IMG/VR virus record: IMGVR_UViG_3300042936_000216
Span: 1-28,957 of that record
Strand: one strand, 5' to 3'
DNA from: a virus
DNA: 28,957 nt
Shown: positions 8,729 through 15,848 of the stretch, piece after piece
Layout of the letters: the number at the start of each line of letters is the position of its first letter
Numbering within the stretch: position 1 is the stretch's first letter
Translations under genes and position numbers: made by a program
The notes under the pieces: model-generated
Seen by the model: the letters and a program-made list of their open reading frames with translations, nothing else
What the model was told of the DNA's origin: nothing
The model's database searches: none

Positions 8729-10332
8729 TACCACATACCTCCGCCTGGAACTCTAGTGCCATTGAGTAATACACCGGATGCATAATCACGTAGGCTAAAT
8801 CTATTCGATACTGCATTTCTGCTCATTATCGGTACACAATTGATAGTCATCTGAATTCTAGTAGGGACCCACGTAACTGTATCGTTTCCGGGACTAGTGC
8901 TAAAATTAGGTCCAGGACCTTTCCCGCCTTTCCCTACACCGGTACCGGCTAACCTAGTGTCACTAGCAGTATATTTTGATGGTCTCGGAGTACCTGCTGG
9001 ACTTGCGCTTGTTGTCTTAATGTAGTCTACGTCATCCGGTAGAGTGTAAGAAAATCCTTGGATTGCTAAAGGATGTGCTGCGAACTGATATCCACCCATA
9101 CCAAACATGTAGCATAGGGGAGGTGGAGTTCCGTTTTTAGGATTATCATCTTGTCCATAAAACATCTTAGTCATAGAACGGAAGAAGTGAATTACTGCAA
9201 GTAAGTAATTTGCTTCATAATCATCTTGTGCAGTAAAAGCACAAGAAAGTGAAACCGAATCTACACCACTTCCGGAGTATTGAAATATTTTATAGTTACT
9301 ATGTACTAGGTTAGTTTGTTCATAACTAGCTGCGTAGTTTACAGAAATAGAAGGGGTGTACGGGAAGATTACCCCATCGGTCTCTAAGAGTGGCTTTAAA
9401 ATACCAGGGTCTGGTTTTGCGTTGTACAAGTATTCACTGTCGGGTGCCAATGATAGGCGAACGCGCCAATCTTCTTTAGCAGCAAAGTTTGCTTGGTCTT
9501 GTGCAGTTGCTTCACCCTGTGCTTCAAGGAGTGCTGCTTCGACACTAGCCTGTCCTTCGGCGCCAAGCGCGGCGAGTTCCGCCTCATTAATTGCTGGGAC
9601 AGCTAGTGGCTCATCTGTGATAGTTAGTGAAGGGTCACCATTTGTAACTGCGATGGGTTCAGCACGTCCTGATATTGGATCTACGTCAGCAGTAATAGCA
9701 ATAGGGTCTGGCTTAGTTTTAAGTATAGAAGTAGGAGTAGTGGTGGTGGTAGTAGTTGCAACTGCCGCGTTACCGGGGTTATTTGATCCTGGAACACTGG
9801 TAGCGGAAACTGTTGTGGTGTTCACTGGAGTTGTACCGGCTTTTTGTGCGGCTAGTTGAGTGTTGGCTTCGTTAATTTGTGTTTTAAGTTGTGCTTCTTG
9901 ATCGACCAAGATTCTAAATTGTGCATCCGCTGGTGTAAACCTCGCTAATGCTTGTTCATATCGAGCGGTGAACGAACTGATTATACCAGGATAACCCGCA
10001 GTTTCTTTATCATAAATGGCTTCTTGCCTTCTAAATTCAGCCAACGCTTTTTCCCAAGCAGCCTTCTTTGCGGGGTTAGTGGGGTCTTTTTCATATGCTT
10101 CTTGTAACGGAAGTATTTCTACATATACAGGATTAGGTCTAAATTTTACTAGTGCTTCTTGATAGAATCTTTTCTGATTGGCTAATGCGATTTTTATGTC
10201 ATCTAAGTTTTTTTTGGCAAAGCGGGCTTCAGAGCCAACAGTATTAATTTGTCTTTGGTTTTCGGCAAAGGCGGCTTGAGCGGTACTTAATACCGAATTC
10301 CAATCTTTGGTTACGTTGTTTACAGTAGCCAT
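8728..10332 (-). CDS. Baseplate / tail-tube-end structural protein (gp48/gp54-like role tentative)
   Basis: 534 residues, first gene of the leftward baseplate operon. Residues about 1-170 are rich in Ala, Gln, Glu and Lys and look helical or coiled-coil (NQRQINTVGSEARFAKKNLD). Residues 170-280 are a Thr/Ala/Pro-rich linker. Residues about 310-534 form a beta-rich domain: FPYTPSISVNYAASYEQTNL, then SVSLSCAFTAQDDYEANYLL, HFFRSMTKMFYG, and a FSYTLPDDVDYIKT strand. It closes with TWVPTRIQMTINCVPIMSRN and RFSLRDYASG. The C-terminal part resembles tube-fold proteins at the baseplate-tube junction, and by operon position a role like T4 gp48 or gp54 is plausible. I do not recognise it firmly. The start ATG at 10332 has AGAGGG eight to nine bases upstream. 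Confidence 0.55.
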   Translation of the reverse strand: MATVNNVTKDWNSVLSTAQAAFAENQRQINTVGSEARFAKKNLDDIKIALANQKRFYQEALVKFRPNPVYVEILPLQEAYEKDPTNPAKKAAWEKALAEFRRQEAIYDKETAGYPGIISSFTARYEQALARFTPADAQFRILVDQEAQLKTQINEANTQLAAQKAGTTPVNTTTVSATSVPGSNNPGNAAVATTTTTTTPTSILKTKPDPIAITADVDPISGRAEPIAVTNGDPSLTITDEPLAVPAINEAELAALGAEGQASVEAALLEAQGEATAQDQANFAAKEDWRVRLSLAPDSEYLYNAKPDPGILKPLLETDGVIFPYTPSISVNYAASYEQTNLVHSNYKIFQYSGSGVDSVSLSCAFTAQDDYEANYLLAVIHFFRSMTKMFYGQDDNPKNGTPPPLCYMFGMGGYQFAAHPLAIQGFSYTLPDDVDYIKTTSASPAGTPRPSKYTASDTRLAGTGVGKGGKGPGPNFSTSPGNDTVTWVPTRIQMTINCVPIMSRNAVSNRFSLRDYASGVLLNGTRVPGGGMW

Positions 10333-10343
10333 ACTTTCCCTCT

Positions 10344-10366
10344 GATAAATAGCAATAGTATTTATC
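10344..10366. promoter_or_regulatory. Inverted pair of late-promoter elements between divergent operons
   Basis: GATAAATA occurs on the plus strand at 10344-10351 and on the minus strand at 10359-10366, separated by seven bases. The minus-strand copy lies 27 bases upstream of the first baseplate gene and is well placed to drive the leftward operon late in infection. The plus-strand copy could give late transcription toward gp55, about 105 bases away. The match to the T4 late -10 element TATAAATA is seven of eight in each. Confidence 0.6.
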
Positions 10367-10399
10367 GCAGCAAAAAACCGCTAAATTTACCCTAAACTG

Positions 10400-10428
10400 T
10401 TGCATTTATGCAACGGTATGCGTATAAT
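10400..10428 (+). promoter_or_regulatory. Sigma-70-like promoter for gp55, with palindrome over the -35 box
   Basis: TTGCAT at 10400-10405 and a perfect TATAAT at 10423-10428 are separated by exactly 17 bases. This predicts a start near 10435, about 20 bases before the gp55 ATG, leaving room for the AGGAAC ribosome-binding site at 10442. The -35 box lies inside a perfect inverted repeat, GTTGCATTTATGCAAC (10399-10414), which could be an operator or just a dyad. Host polymerase could thus make gp55 before late transcription begins. Confidence 0.72.
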
Positions 10429-10455
10429 GTAATCTAAGAATAGGAACTCACATTA

Positions 10456-11364
10456 ATGTTACCTGCAGTAAAAAAGCCAAAAAAAGTTAACTACCTAAAC
10501 AACAAAGACATTCTAAAAGAAATTCACTCAAGTAAAAATTCATATTGCTCTTTCGTAGACCCGGAGTATCATCGTTATGACTTGATTATTGACAAGCCGG
10601 ACAGCGATATCACCACTTCCTTGACGTATGCCGGTAAGCCAGCTCAAATCAAAGCTGCTAAAGAAGTTAGAGCCGCAAGATTGTCAGTAGAGGCTGGGGA
10701 AAAGATTGACCCAAAGACTATAGCGACTACAGATTTAATTTTCAGAGTCATGACTTGGGATCACGTTCCGGTAGCACAGAAGCAACCTAGAAAAACAGTA
10801 AAGAAGAAGACCGCTAAGGACATCTTCGTGTTTGTTGATGATGAAGACGGTGATGATTTTTCAGATTTAGAAGACAAGGCACTCAAAGCAGAAGTCGAAG
10901 ACATGGTTCATGTCAAAGTAAACTTTCCGCCATTCCAACACTACAAACTAGATGACACCGGCTCTTGGGTTTGTGTTGGTAAGAGTCACTGGGAAGGTGG
11001 TATGGAGAATGGATTCTTCAATAAGGATCATGGCAATCTCACTAACAAGTTAGCACGTATGTACATGATGCTATGTGAGAAGTATGCAATGAAGTTTAAC
11101 TGGCGCGGATATACCTACAATGATGAAATGAAGGCTAGTGCAATCTTACAGCTAACTTACGTAGGGCTAAGATTCAACGAAGCAAAAAGTGCCAACCCAT
11201 TCGCTTACTACACCGCTGCTATCACTAATAGCTTCTGCCGTGTATTGAATACTGAGAAGCGCAATCAAAACATCCGCGACGATATTTTAGAAATGAATGG
11301 TCTAAACCCAAGCTTTAGTCGCCAAATGAGCGGCAAACCGATAGGTCAAGGGCTTAAGCAATAA
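10456..11364 (+). CDS. 55: Late-transcription sigma factor gp55 with long N-terminal extension
   Basis: 302 residues against 185 for T4 gp55. Residues about 190-290 carry the sigma region-2-like core: NLTNKLARMYMMLCEKYAMK, ASAILQLTYVGLRFNEAKSA, then NPFAYYTAAITNSFCRVLNT and EKRNQNIRDDIL. In T4 this protein replaces sigma-70 on host RNA polymerase and recognises TATAAATA late promoters with help from gp33 and the sliding clamp. Matching elements precede virion genes in this window. The first 190 residues have no counterpart in T4 gp55. They include a conserved-looking KPAQIKAAKEVRAARLSVEA stretch, a basic PRKTVKKKTAKD segment and a strongly acidic VDDEDGDDFSDLED segment. Whether this extension is a fused partner such as a co-activator domain is unknown. 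It is the first gene of the rightward replication/transcription block. Confidence 0.9.
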   Translation: MLPAVKKPKKVNYLNNKDILKEIHSSKNSYCSFVDPEYHRYDLIIDKPDSDITTSLTYAGKPAQIKAAKEVRAARLSVEAGEKIDPKTIATTDLIFRVMTWDHVPVAQKQPRKTVKKKTAKDIFVFVDDEDGDDFSDLEDKALKAEVEDMVHVKVNFPPFQHYKLDDTGSWVCVGKSHWEGGMENGFFNKDHGNLTNKLARMYMMLCEKYAMKFNWRGYTYNDEMKASAILQLTYVGLRFNEAKSANPFAYYTAAITNSFCRVLNTEKRNQNIRDDILEMNGLNPSFSRQMSGKPIGQGLKQ

Positions 11365-11378
11365 GGTAACCAGTTTCG

Positions 11379-11407
11379 TTGCTTTTCTTTAACAAAGGCG
11401 CTATATT
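11379..11407 (+). promoter_or_regulatory. Possible sigma-70-like promoter just upstream of gp47
   Basis: TTGCTT at 11379-11384 and TATATT at 11402-11407 are 17 bases apart. Transcription starting seven bases after the -10 would begin at about the A of the gp47 start codon (11414). No Shine-Dalgarno sequence is within normal distance of that codon. The -35 match is weak (three of six), so this is tentative. Confidence 0.35.
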
Positions 11408-11413
11408 GATACA

Positions 11414-12430
11414 ATGAACAATCTATTCAAGAAGGCTGCCGTCTTCACCGATATTCACTTTGGCTTAAAATCAAACAGCTTGCAACACAATCAAGACTGT
11501 TTGGATTTTGTCGATTGGTTTATCTTAAAGGCAAAAGAAGAAGGCTGTGAAACTTGCTTGTTCTTAGGTGATTGGAATCACCATAGAGCAAGTATTAACA
11601 TTCACACACTACAGTACGGCTTACGTGCGTTAGAAAAGATGAACAATGCTTTCGAGAAGGTATACTTCATCCCCGGCAATCACGATCTTTATTATCGTGA
11701 CCGGCGTGATGTTCACAGTGTTGAATGGGCTAATCATTTACCTAATGTGGTAATCGTTAACGATTGGTTTAACGAAGGAAATGTAGTCATTGCACCATGG
11801 CTTGTCGGCGATGACTACAAGAAGTTGGCGAAGATGAAGGGTAAGTATTTGTTTGCTCACCTCGAACTTCCCAACTTCTACATGAATGCAATGGTTCAGA
11901 TGCCCGATCACGGCGAACTCAATGACAATGACGTTACTGGATTCGAAAAGGTATTCAGCGGTCACTTCCACAAGAGACAAGCTAGAGGCAACATCTGGTA
12001 CATCGGTAATGCTTTCCCGCACAACTACGCAGATGCAGGTGATGACGCTCGTGGTATGATGATTCTCGAATGGGATGAAGAACCTGAGTTTCATGCATGG
12101 CCTAATCAGCCCAAATTCAGAGTATACAAGCTCAGCGATATACTTGATAACCCAGAGGGCTTGCTACTTCCTAAGTCTTATGTTAGAGTGCATCTTGATA
12201 TTGATATTTCGTATGAAGAAGCAAACTTCATTCGTGAAACAATGATACCAAAACATGAGCTAAGAGAAATGACACTTATTCCGATGAAACTAGAAGGGGT
12301 TGGCCAAGACATGGCTCCCGGCGAACTAAAGTTTGAAAGTGTTGACCAAATCGTCATCGACCAAATCACTTCAATTGAAAGTGATTTCTATGATAACAAA
12401 ATGTTGTTAGAGATTTACCGTAACCTATGA
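11414..12430 (+). CDS. 47: Recombination endonuclease subunit gp47 (SbcD/Mre11-type phosphoesterase)
   Basis: 338 residues, the same size class as T4 gp47 (339). Metallophosphoesterase motifs appear in order: FTDIHFG (Asp13, His15), LFLGDWNHHR (Asp53), IPGNHD (Asn89, His90, Asp91), a LFAHLELPN motif, and FSGHFHKRQ. These supply the two-metal centre of the Mre11/SbcD nuclease. With gp46 it makes the complex that processes DNA ends for the recombination-dependent replication and host-DNA-derived recycling typical of T4-like phages. It overlaps the gp46 start by four bases (ATGA), the usual sign of coupled synthesis of a fixed-stoichiometry complex. No good ribosome-binding site precedes its own ATG. 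Confidence 0.96.
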   Translation: MNNLFKKAAVFTDIHFGLKSNSLQHNQDCLDFVDWFILKAKEEGCETCLFLGDWNHHRASINIHTLQYGLRALEKMNNAFEKVYFIPGNHDLYYRDRRDVHSVEWANHLPNVVIVNDWFNEGNVVIAPWLVGDDYKKLAKMKGKYLFAHLELPNFYMNAMVQMPDHGELNDNDVTGFEKVFSGHFHKRQARGNIWYIGNAFPHNYADAGDDARGMMILEWDEEPEFHAWPNQPKFRVYKLSDILDNPEGLLLPKSYVRVHLDIDISYEEANFIRETMIPKHELREMTLIPMKLEGVGQDMAPGELKFESVDQIVIDQITSIESDFYDNKMLLEIYRNL

Positions 12431-14505
12431 GTATTGTATTAAAGAATATCACACTACGCAACTTTCTTAGTATTGGCGCAGTAACACAAGCAGTTAACTT
12501 TGACAGCAAAGAACTAACACTCATTCTAGGTGAAAACTTAGACTTAGGTGGTGATGGTGCTAGAAATGGCACCGGTAAGACAACTCTTATTCAGGGTCTT
12601 ACCTATGTGCTGTACGGGAATCCTATCAATCAGATTCGCAAGGACAACCTAATCAATCGCACGAACGGCAAGGGTATGATGGTTACTCTTGAATATAGTT
12701 CGGGTGGAGTTGAGTATAAGATTGAGCGTGGTCGCAGACCAAATGTTCTCAAGTTCTATATCAACGGCGAAGAACAGAAAGACGATACAGCAGATAGTGC
12801 CCAAGGGGAGAACAAAGATACGCAAAGAGAAGTTGAGCGTACTCTGGGTATGACTGCGGACATGTTCAAGCACATTGTTGCATTGAACACCTATTCTGCT
12901 CCTTTCTTGTCGTTGCCTAGCGGTGACCAGCGCAAAATCATTGAACAGTTGCTTGGTATCACTTTGCTTAGTGAGAAAGCTGACCTAATCAAAGAAAAGA
13001 TTCGCATTAACAAAGACTCTATCCAGCAGGAAGAGTTTAAAGTTAAAGCAATTGAAGAAGCTAACAAGCGTGTTCAAGAACAGATTGATAGTTTAAAGCG
13101 CCGTCAAGTTCTTTGGCAGAAGCAGCATGACGAAGCACTTAACAAGCTTATTGCCGACTACGATGAACTTAGCAAGATTGATATTGAAGTTGAACTAAAA
13201 GCCCATAAAGACTTATCAATCTACAATGACCTAAAGAAGAAACAAGAACAGTATGAAGCTATTCTTGCCCGTCAGATTTCTTGGAAGCAGAAGCGTGACA
13301 GTGATGTTGCGGCATTCCAGTCTCAGTACGACACATTAAGTCATGTTGACATTACATCTGAATTGCAATCACACTATGATATTAAGGTCTATGAGGCTAA
13401 CAAGCTAGAACTTGCAAACATAAACAAGACTATCATAACTCTTGAATCTTCGTTGAAGAAGGATCAAGCACTTGTTACTAAGCTTCAGGAAGAAATCAAG
13501 ACGCTTGAAGAAAACAAGTGCTATGCTTGTGGTCAAGACTTCCATGACGAAAATCATTCCTCAGTAATTAGCAACAAGCGTGACTTGTTAACTATTTCTG
13601 AGGGTGAGCTTGCCCAAACCCAAAACGATTTAGAAAAAAATAAAAATTCTATTTTCGTTTTGGGCGAGAAGCCAACTACGCACTACAAGACTGAGGCAGA
13701 AGCAATCAAGCATAGTTCTGAACTTGAAAGATTGCAGCAACAGATTGAAGCGAAGAAGAACGAAGACGATCCTTATGCTGACCAGTTAGTTGACGGAGGT
13801 GTACTGCTCCCAATAATGCCAGTGACAATCTATGACACTGAGGCAGAAGCAGTTGAGCATAAGACTATTGTTGCTAATCTTGAGAAGTCAATTGCTACTA
13901 AGGCAGAAGAAACTGATCCATACGGTGAACAAATTATTGATATGGAAAAGCAGGCTCTACAAGAAATCAGCTTTGATAAGATTAACGAACTGACTAAACT
14001 AGGTGAGCATTACAAGTTCCTACAAGACTTGCTCACAAGTAAAGACTCATTTGTTCGTAAGAAGATCATCGATCAGAACTTAAGTTATCTGAATAGTAGG
14101 TTGACGAACTATCTCGACAAGATTGGTTTGCCGCACACTGTAGTATTCAAGAATGACTTGTCGGTTGAAATTACTGAACTTGGTCGTGAGTTAGACTTTG
14201 ATAACTTATCACGAGGTGAGCGGAACCGGCTAATACTTGGTCTTTCATTTGCGTTTAGAGACGTTTGGGAAAACCTGTACTATCCTATCAACACTATCTT
14301 CATCGATGAGTTGATTGATAGTGGTATGGATACAGTCGGAGTTGAGAACAGCATGGCTATTCTCAAAGACATGTCACGTAGACGTAACAAATCTATTTGG
14401 CTTGTATCTCACCGAGAAGAACTAGCTGGTCGAGTCCCACAAGTGTTGAAGGTTGTGAAAGAAAATGGGTTCACAAGTTACAATACAACGACAGATATCG
14501 AATAA
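12427..14505 (+). CDS. 46: Recombination endonuclease subunit gp46 (SbcC/Rad50-type ATPase)
   Basis: 692 residues, longer than T4 gp46 (560). The Walker A motif GARNGTGKTT is at residues 44-53. A long coiled coil with many Glu, Lys and Gln residues follows, with a zinc-hook CYACGQ near residues 365-368 at its apex. The ABC signature LSRGERNRLILGL is near 593, Walker B TIFIDEL near 624, and the H-loop LVSHREE near 660. This is the SMC-like ATPase that forms a DNA-end-processing complex with gp47. The longer coiled-coil arms explain the size difference. All catalytic elements are present, so the protein should be active. Confidence 0.96.
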   Translation: MSIVLKNITLRNFLSIGAVTQAVNFDSKELTLILGENLDLGGDGARNGTGKTTLIQGLTYVLYGNPINQIRKDNLINRTNGKGMMVTLEYSSGGVEYKIERGRRPNVLKFYINGEEQKDDTADSAQGENKDTQREVERTLGMTADMFKHIVALNTYSAPFLSLPSGDQRKIIEQLLGITLLSEKADLIKEKIRINKDSIQQEEFKVKAIEEANKRVQEQIDSLKRRQVLWQKQHDEALNKLIADYDELSKIDIEVELKAHKDLSIYNDLKKKQEQYEAILARQISWKQKRDSDVAAFQSQYDTLSHVDITSELQSHYDIKVYEANKLELANINKTIITLESSLKKDQALVTKLQEEIKTLEENKCYACGQDFHDENHSSVISNKRDLLTISEGELAQTQNDLEKNKNSIFVLGEKPTTHYKTEAEAIKHSSELERLQQQIEAKKNEDDPYADQLVDGGVLLPIMPVTIYDTEAEAVEHKTIVANLEKSIATKAEETDPYGEQIIDMEKQALQEISFDKINELTKLGEHYKFLQDLLTSKDSFVRKKIIDQNLSYLNSRLTNYLDKIGLPHTVVFKNDLSVEITELGRELDFDNLSRGERNRLILGLSFAFRDVWENLYYPINTIFIDELIDSGMDTVGVENSMAILKDMSRRRNKSIWLVSHREELAGRVPQVLKVVKENGFTSYNTTTDIE

Positions 14506-14544
14506 AAAAAATTACAGACACCGCACAGAAAGATAAGTTATAGT

Positions 14545-15108
14545 ATGCCCTCACCCAGTAAGAACAAAGGATCAAGCTTCGAAAGAGAAGTCGCAAAATT
14601 CATGAGCGACCTATACGGAGAGAGCTTCATTCGTGCTCCTGGCTCAGGCGCATACATTGGTGGCAAGAATCAATCTCGCACACAGGTTCTGCACGAGGGA
14701 CAAATTCGCTCGTTCAAGGGAGATATTGTTCCCGGTCAAAGCTTTCCAAAGTTTAATGCAGAATGTAAGAGTTATGCAGACTTTCCATTTCATCAACTAT
14801 TTGCAGGTGAGTGTAAAGTTCTAGATGGTTGGATTGAGCAGATGATGGACGTTGAAGACGAGGGTGACTTAAACATTCTATTCATGAAGTTTAACCGTAA
14901 AGGAAAATTCGTTGTAGTACAGACTAAATTGACTTGGGTAACCGATCAATTCATGTATTACACATCTAAGAAACACGGAGATTGGCTCATTTTAGATTTT
15001 GACCTATTTTTTAAACACAACAAAGACTTAGTTAAGGCATATTCAGGTACCACACCAAGCTCATCTACAGACACCAAGTCAGATAGCACTTTAACAATCA
15101 ACACCTAG
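14545..15108 (+). CDS. Putative PD-(D/E)xK nuclease, Holliday-junction-resolvase-like
   Basis: 187 residues, 39 bases downstream of gp46 in the same direction. The N-terminus reads GSSFEREVAKFMSDLYG then FIRAPGSGAYIGG, followed by a FKGDIVPGQSF strand and FNAECKSYADFPF. The order Glu (FERE), Gly-Asp (KGDIV) and Glu-x-Lys (AECK) is that of PD-(D/E)xK nucleases, and the 'RAPGSGA' segment resembles archaeal Hjc-type resolvases. It could resolve recombination junctions, a job done in T4 by the unrelated gp49, which is not visible here; a more general repair or packaging nuclease is also possible. The last 20 residues are Ser/Thr/Asp-rich and probably disordered. The family assignment is by motif only. 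Confidence 0.65.
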   Translation: MPSPSKNKGSSFEREVAKFMSDLYGESFIRAPGSGAYIGGKNQSRTQVLHEGQIRSFKGDIVPGQSFPKFNAECKSYADFPFHQLFAGECKVLDGWIEQMMDVEDEGDLNILFMKFNRKGKFVVVQTKLTWVTDQFMYYTSKKHGDWLILDFDLFFKHNKDLVKAYSGTTPSSSTDTKSDSTLTINT

Positions 15109-15120
15109 TTTTCTAAAAAA

Positions 15121-15570
15121 CACAGAACCCTACATTGATATGTTCGTAAGAACCTCCTTGAGGCCGCACCACTGCTGTATGCGTCTAGATCTGGAGTATG
15201 CGTGACCGTGAGGTCATGGAATACCGATAGGGCTCTCGTTAGGTAGGCGAACCCTAAATGAGTCTGTGATATACTTTGTCTTGAAGTCACAGAACATGCG
15301 TTGCAGAGACGGAAGTCTCACTACAGTCCCAGAAAACTTTACAGGGCAACCGGTAGCGATTAACAGCGATACGAGCTAGTTAGTCGGGGAATAGACAACA
15401 CAGGATGACGGGCCATGGCAATGTCCAAGTCTTGGTAGTGCCTCTCAGGAGCACTACCATGGCTTCTAAACCGGCAATGTATATTCCTTATAAGATAAAC
15501 TGATTACTGTTAAAAACGCTATACCGAAACGAACGAAGTGAGTAAGGTATAAGTTGTTCGAAGAACAACT
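15121..15570 (+). ncRNA. Candidate large structured non-coding RNA
   Basis: No convincing protein frame exists between 15109 and 15623. G+C is about 49% over 15121-15480 by my count, above the roughly 40% of nearby genes. Helices, all perfectly paired: 15142-15145/15150-15153 (GUAA loop); 15203-15207/15212-15216 (GUGA loop); 15228-15232/15252-15256; 15263-15269/15287-15293; 15306-15310/15315-15319 (GGAA loop); 15433-15441/15451-15459 (9 bp); 15552-15559/15563-15570 (8 bp). A long-range helix pairs 15354-15366 with 15507-15521: 5 bp plus 7 bp around a 1-versus-3 base internal loop. The three GNRA tetraloops exist only if the plus strand is the RNA. Exact ends are unknown. It resembles in kind the large ornate phage RNAs such as GOLLD and ROOL, but I cannot show membership. 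It lies after the nuclease gene and before convergent tail genes. Confidence 0.6.
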
Positions 15571-15588
15571 CCCAGAGTGAATATGGAA

Positions 15589-15615
15589 ATAGAGAGAAAT
15601 TATCTTTCTCTCTAT
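15589..15615. terminator. Strong hairpin between convergent units, probable bidirectional terminator
   Basis: ATAGAGAGAAA (15589-15599) pairs perfectly with TTTCTCTCTAT (15605-15615) around a five-base loop, an 11-bp stem directly beyond the stop codon of the leftward 74-residue gene. Neither side has a long U tract (leftward reading continues TTCC), so efficiency is uncertain. Its position between the candidate RNA and the leftward tail genes fits a terminator or an RNA 3' end. Confidence 0.55.
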
Positions 15616-15623
15616 AACCATTC

Positions 15624-15848
15624 TTAGAAATACGGCAGTTGGGATTTCTTTGTGATGTCAATATGTTCTTCTATAAGACTATTGATATGCTCACGTTCTT
15701 CTGAGGACATGTTAAGGACATCTTCGTATGACGCGCCGCCCCTCATATGCCAGGACAATGAAAGGGCGCTACGTTTTATCCCCGAAACATCTTTTTCGTA
15801 TGTTTCAATGAGCTTCTTGACCTCTTCGGGTGAGGATTTAAGAAGCAT
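15624..15848 (-). CDS. Small tail/baseplate assembly protein, probably also made as a frameshift extension of the gp26-like protein
   Basis: 74 codons: MLLKSSPEEVKKLIETYEKD leading to SLSWHMRGGASYEDVLNMSS, then EEREHINSLIEEHIDITKKS and a C-terminal QLPYF. The 'LSWHMRGG-x-SYEDVL-x-MS-x-EERE' core is typical of small tail-assembly chaperone frames that accompany tape-measure genes. By position it could be the gp51 counterpart. Its ATG overlaps the upstream stop as TAATG, allowing termination-reinitiation. It is also in the -1 frame relative to the upstream gene immediately after a slippery heptamer (see 15854-15860). So it may be expressed alone, as a fusion, or both. No Shine-Dalgarno sequence is evident before its ATG. 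Assignment of T4 number is uncertain. Confidence 0.7.
   Translation of the reverse strand: MLLKSSPEEVKKLIETYEKDVSGIKRSALSLSWHMRGGASYEDVLNMSSEEREHINSLIEEHIDITKKSQLPYF

Noticed and set aside
15105-15290. A 61-codon minus-strand frame in the intergenic region
   Set aside because: It overlaps the hairpins of the candidate RNA, shows no ribosome-binding site and gives a composition with no recognisable pattern.
15300-15330. Group I intron core: GTTGCAGAGAC followed by ACTACAGTCCC resembles the R and S elements
   Set aside because: Only about 10 bases separate the two, too few for P3/P8. No P-Q pair precedes them, and the region is not inside a split gene. The resemblance is probably accidental.
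15121-15570. tRNA, tmRNA or RNase P RNA in the gap
   Set aside because: I looked for a T-arm with acceptor pairing, a tag reading frame and the conserved RNase P P4 sequences on both strands and found none that fit together.
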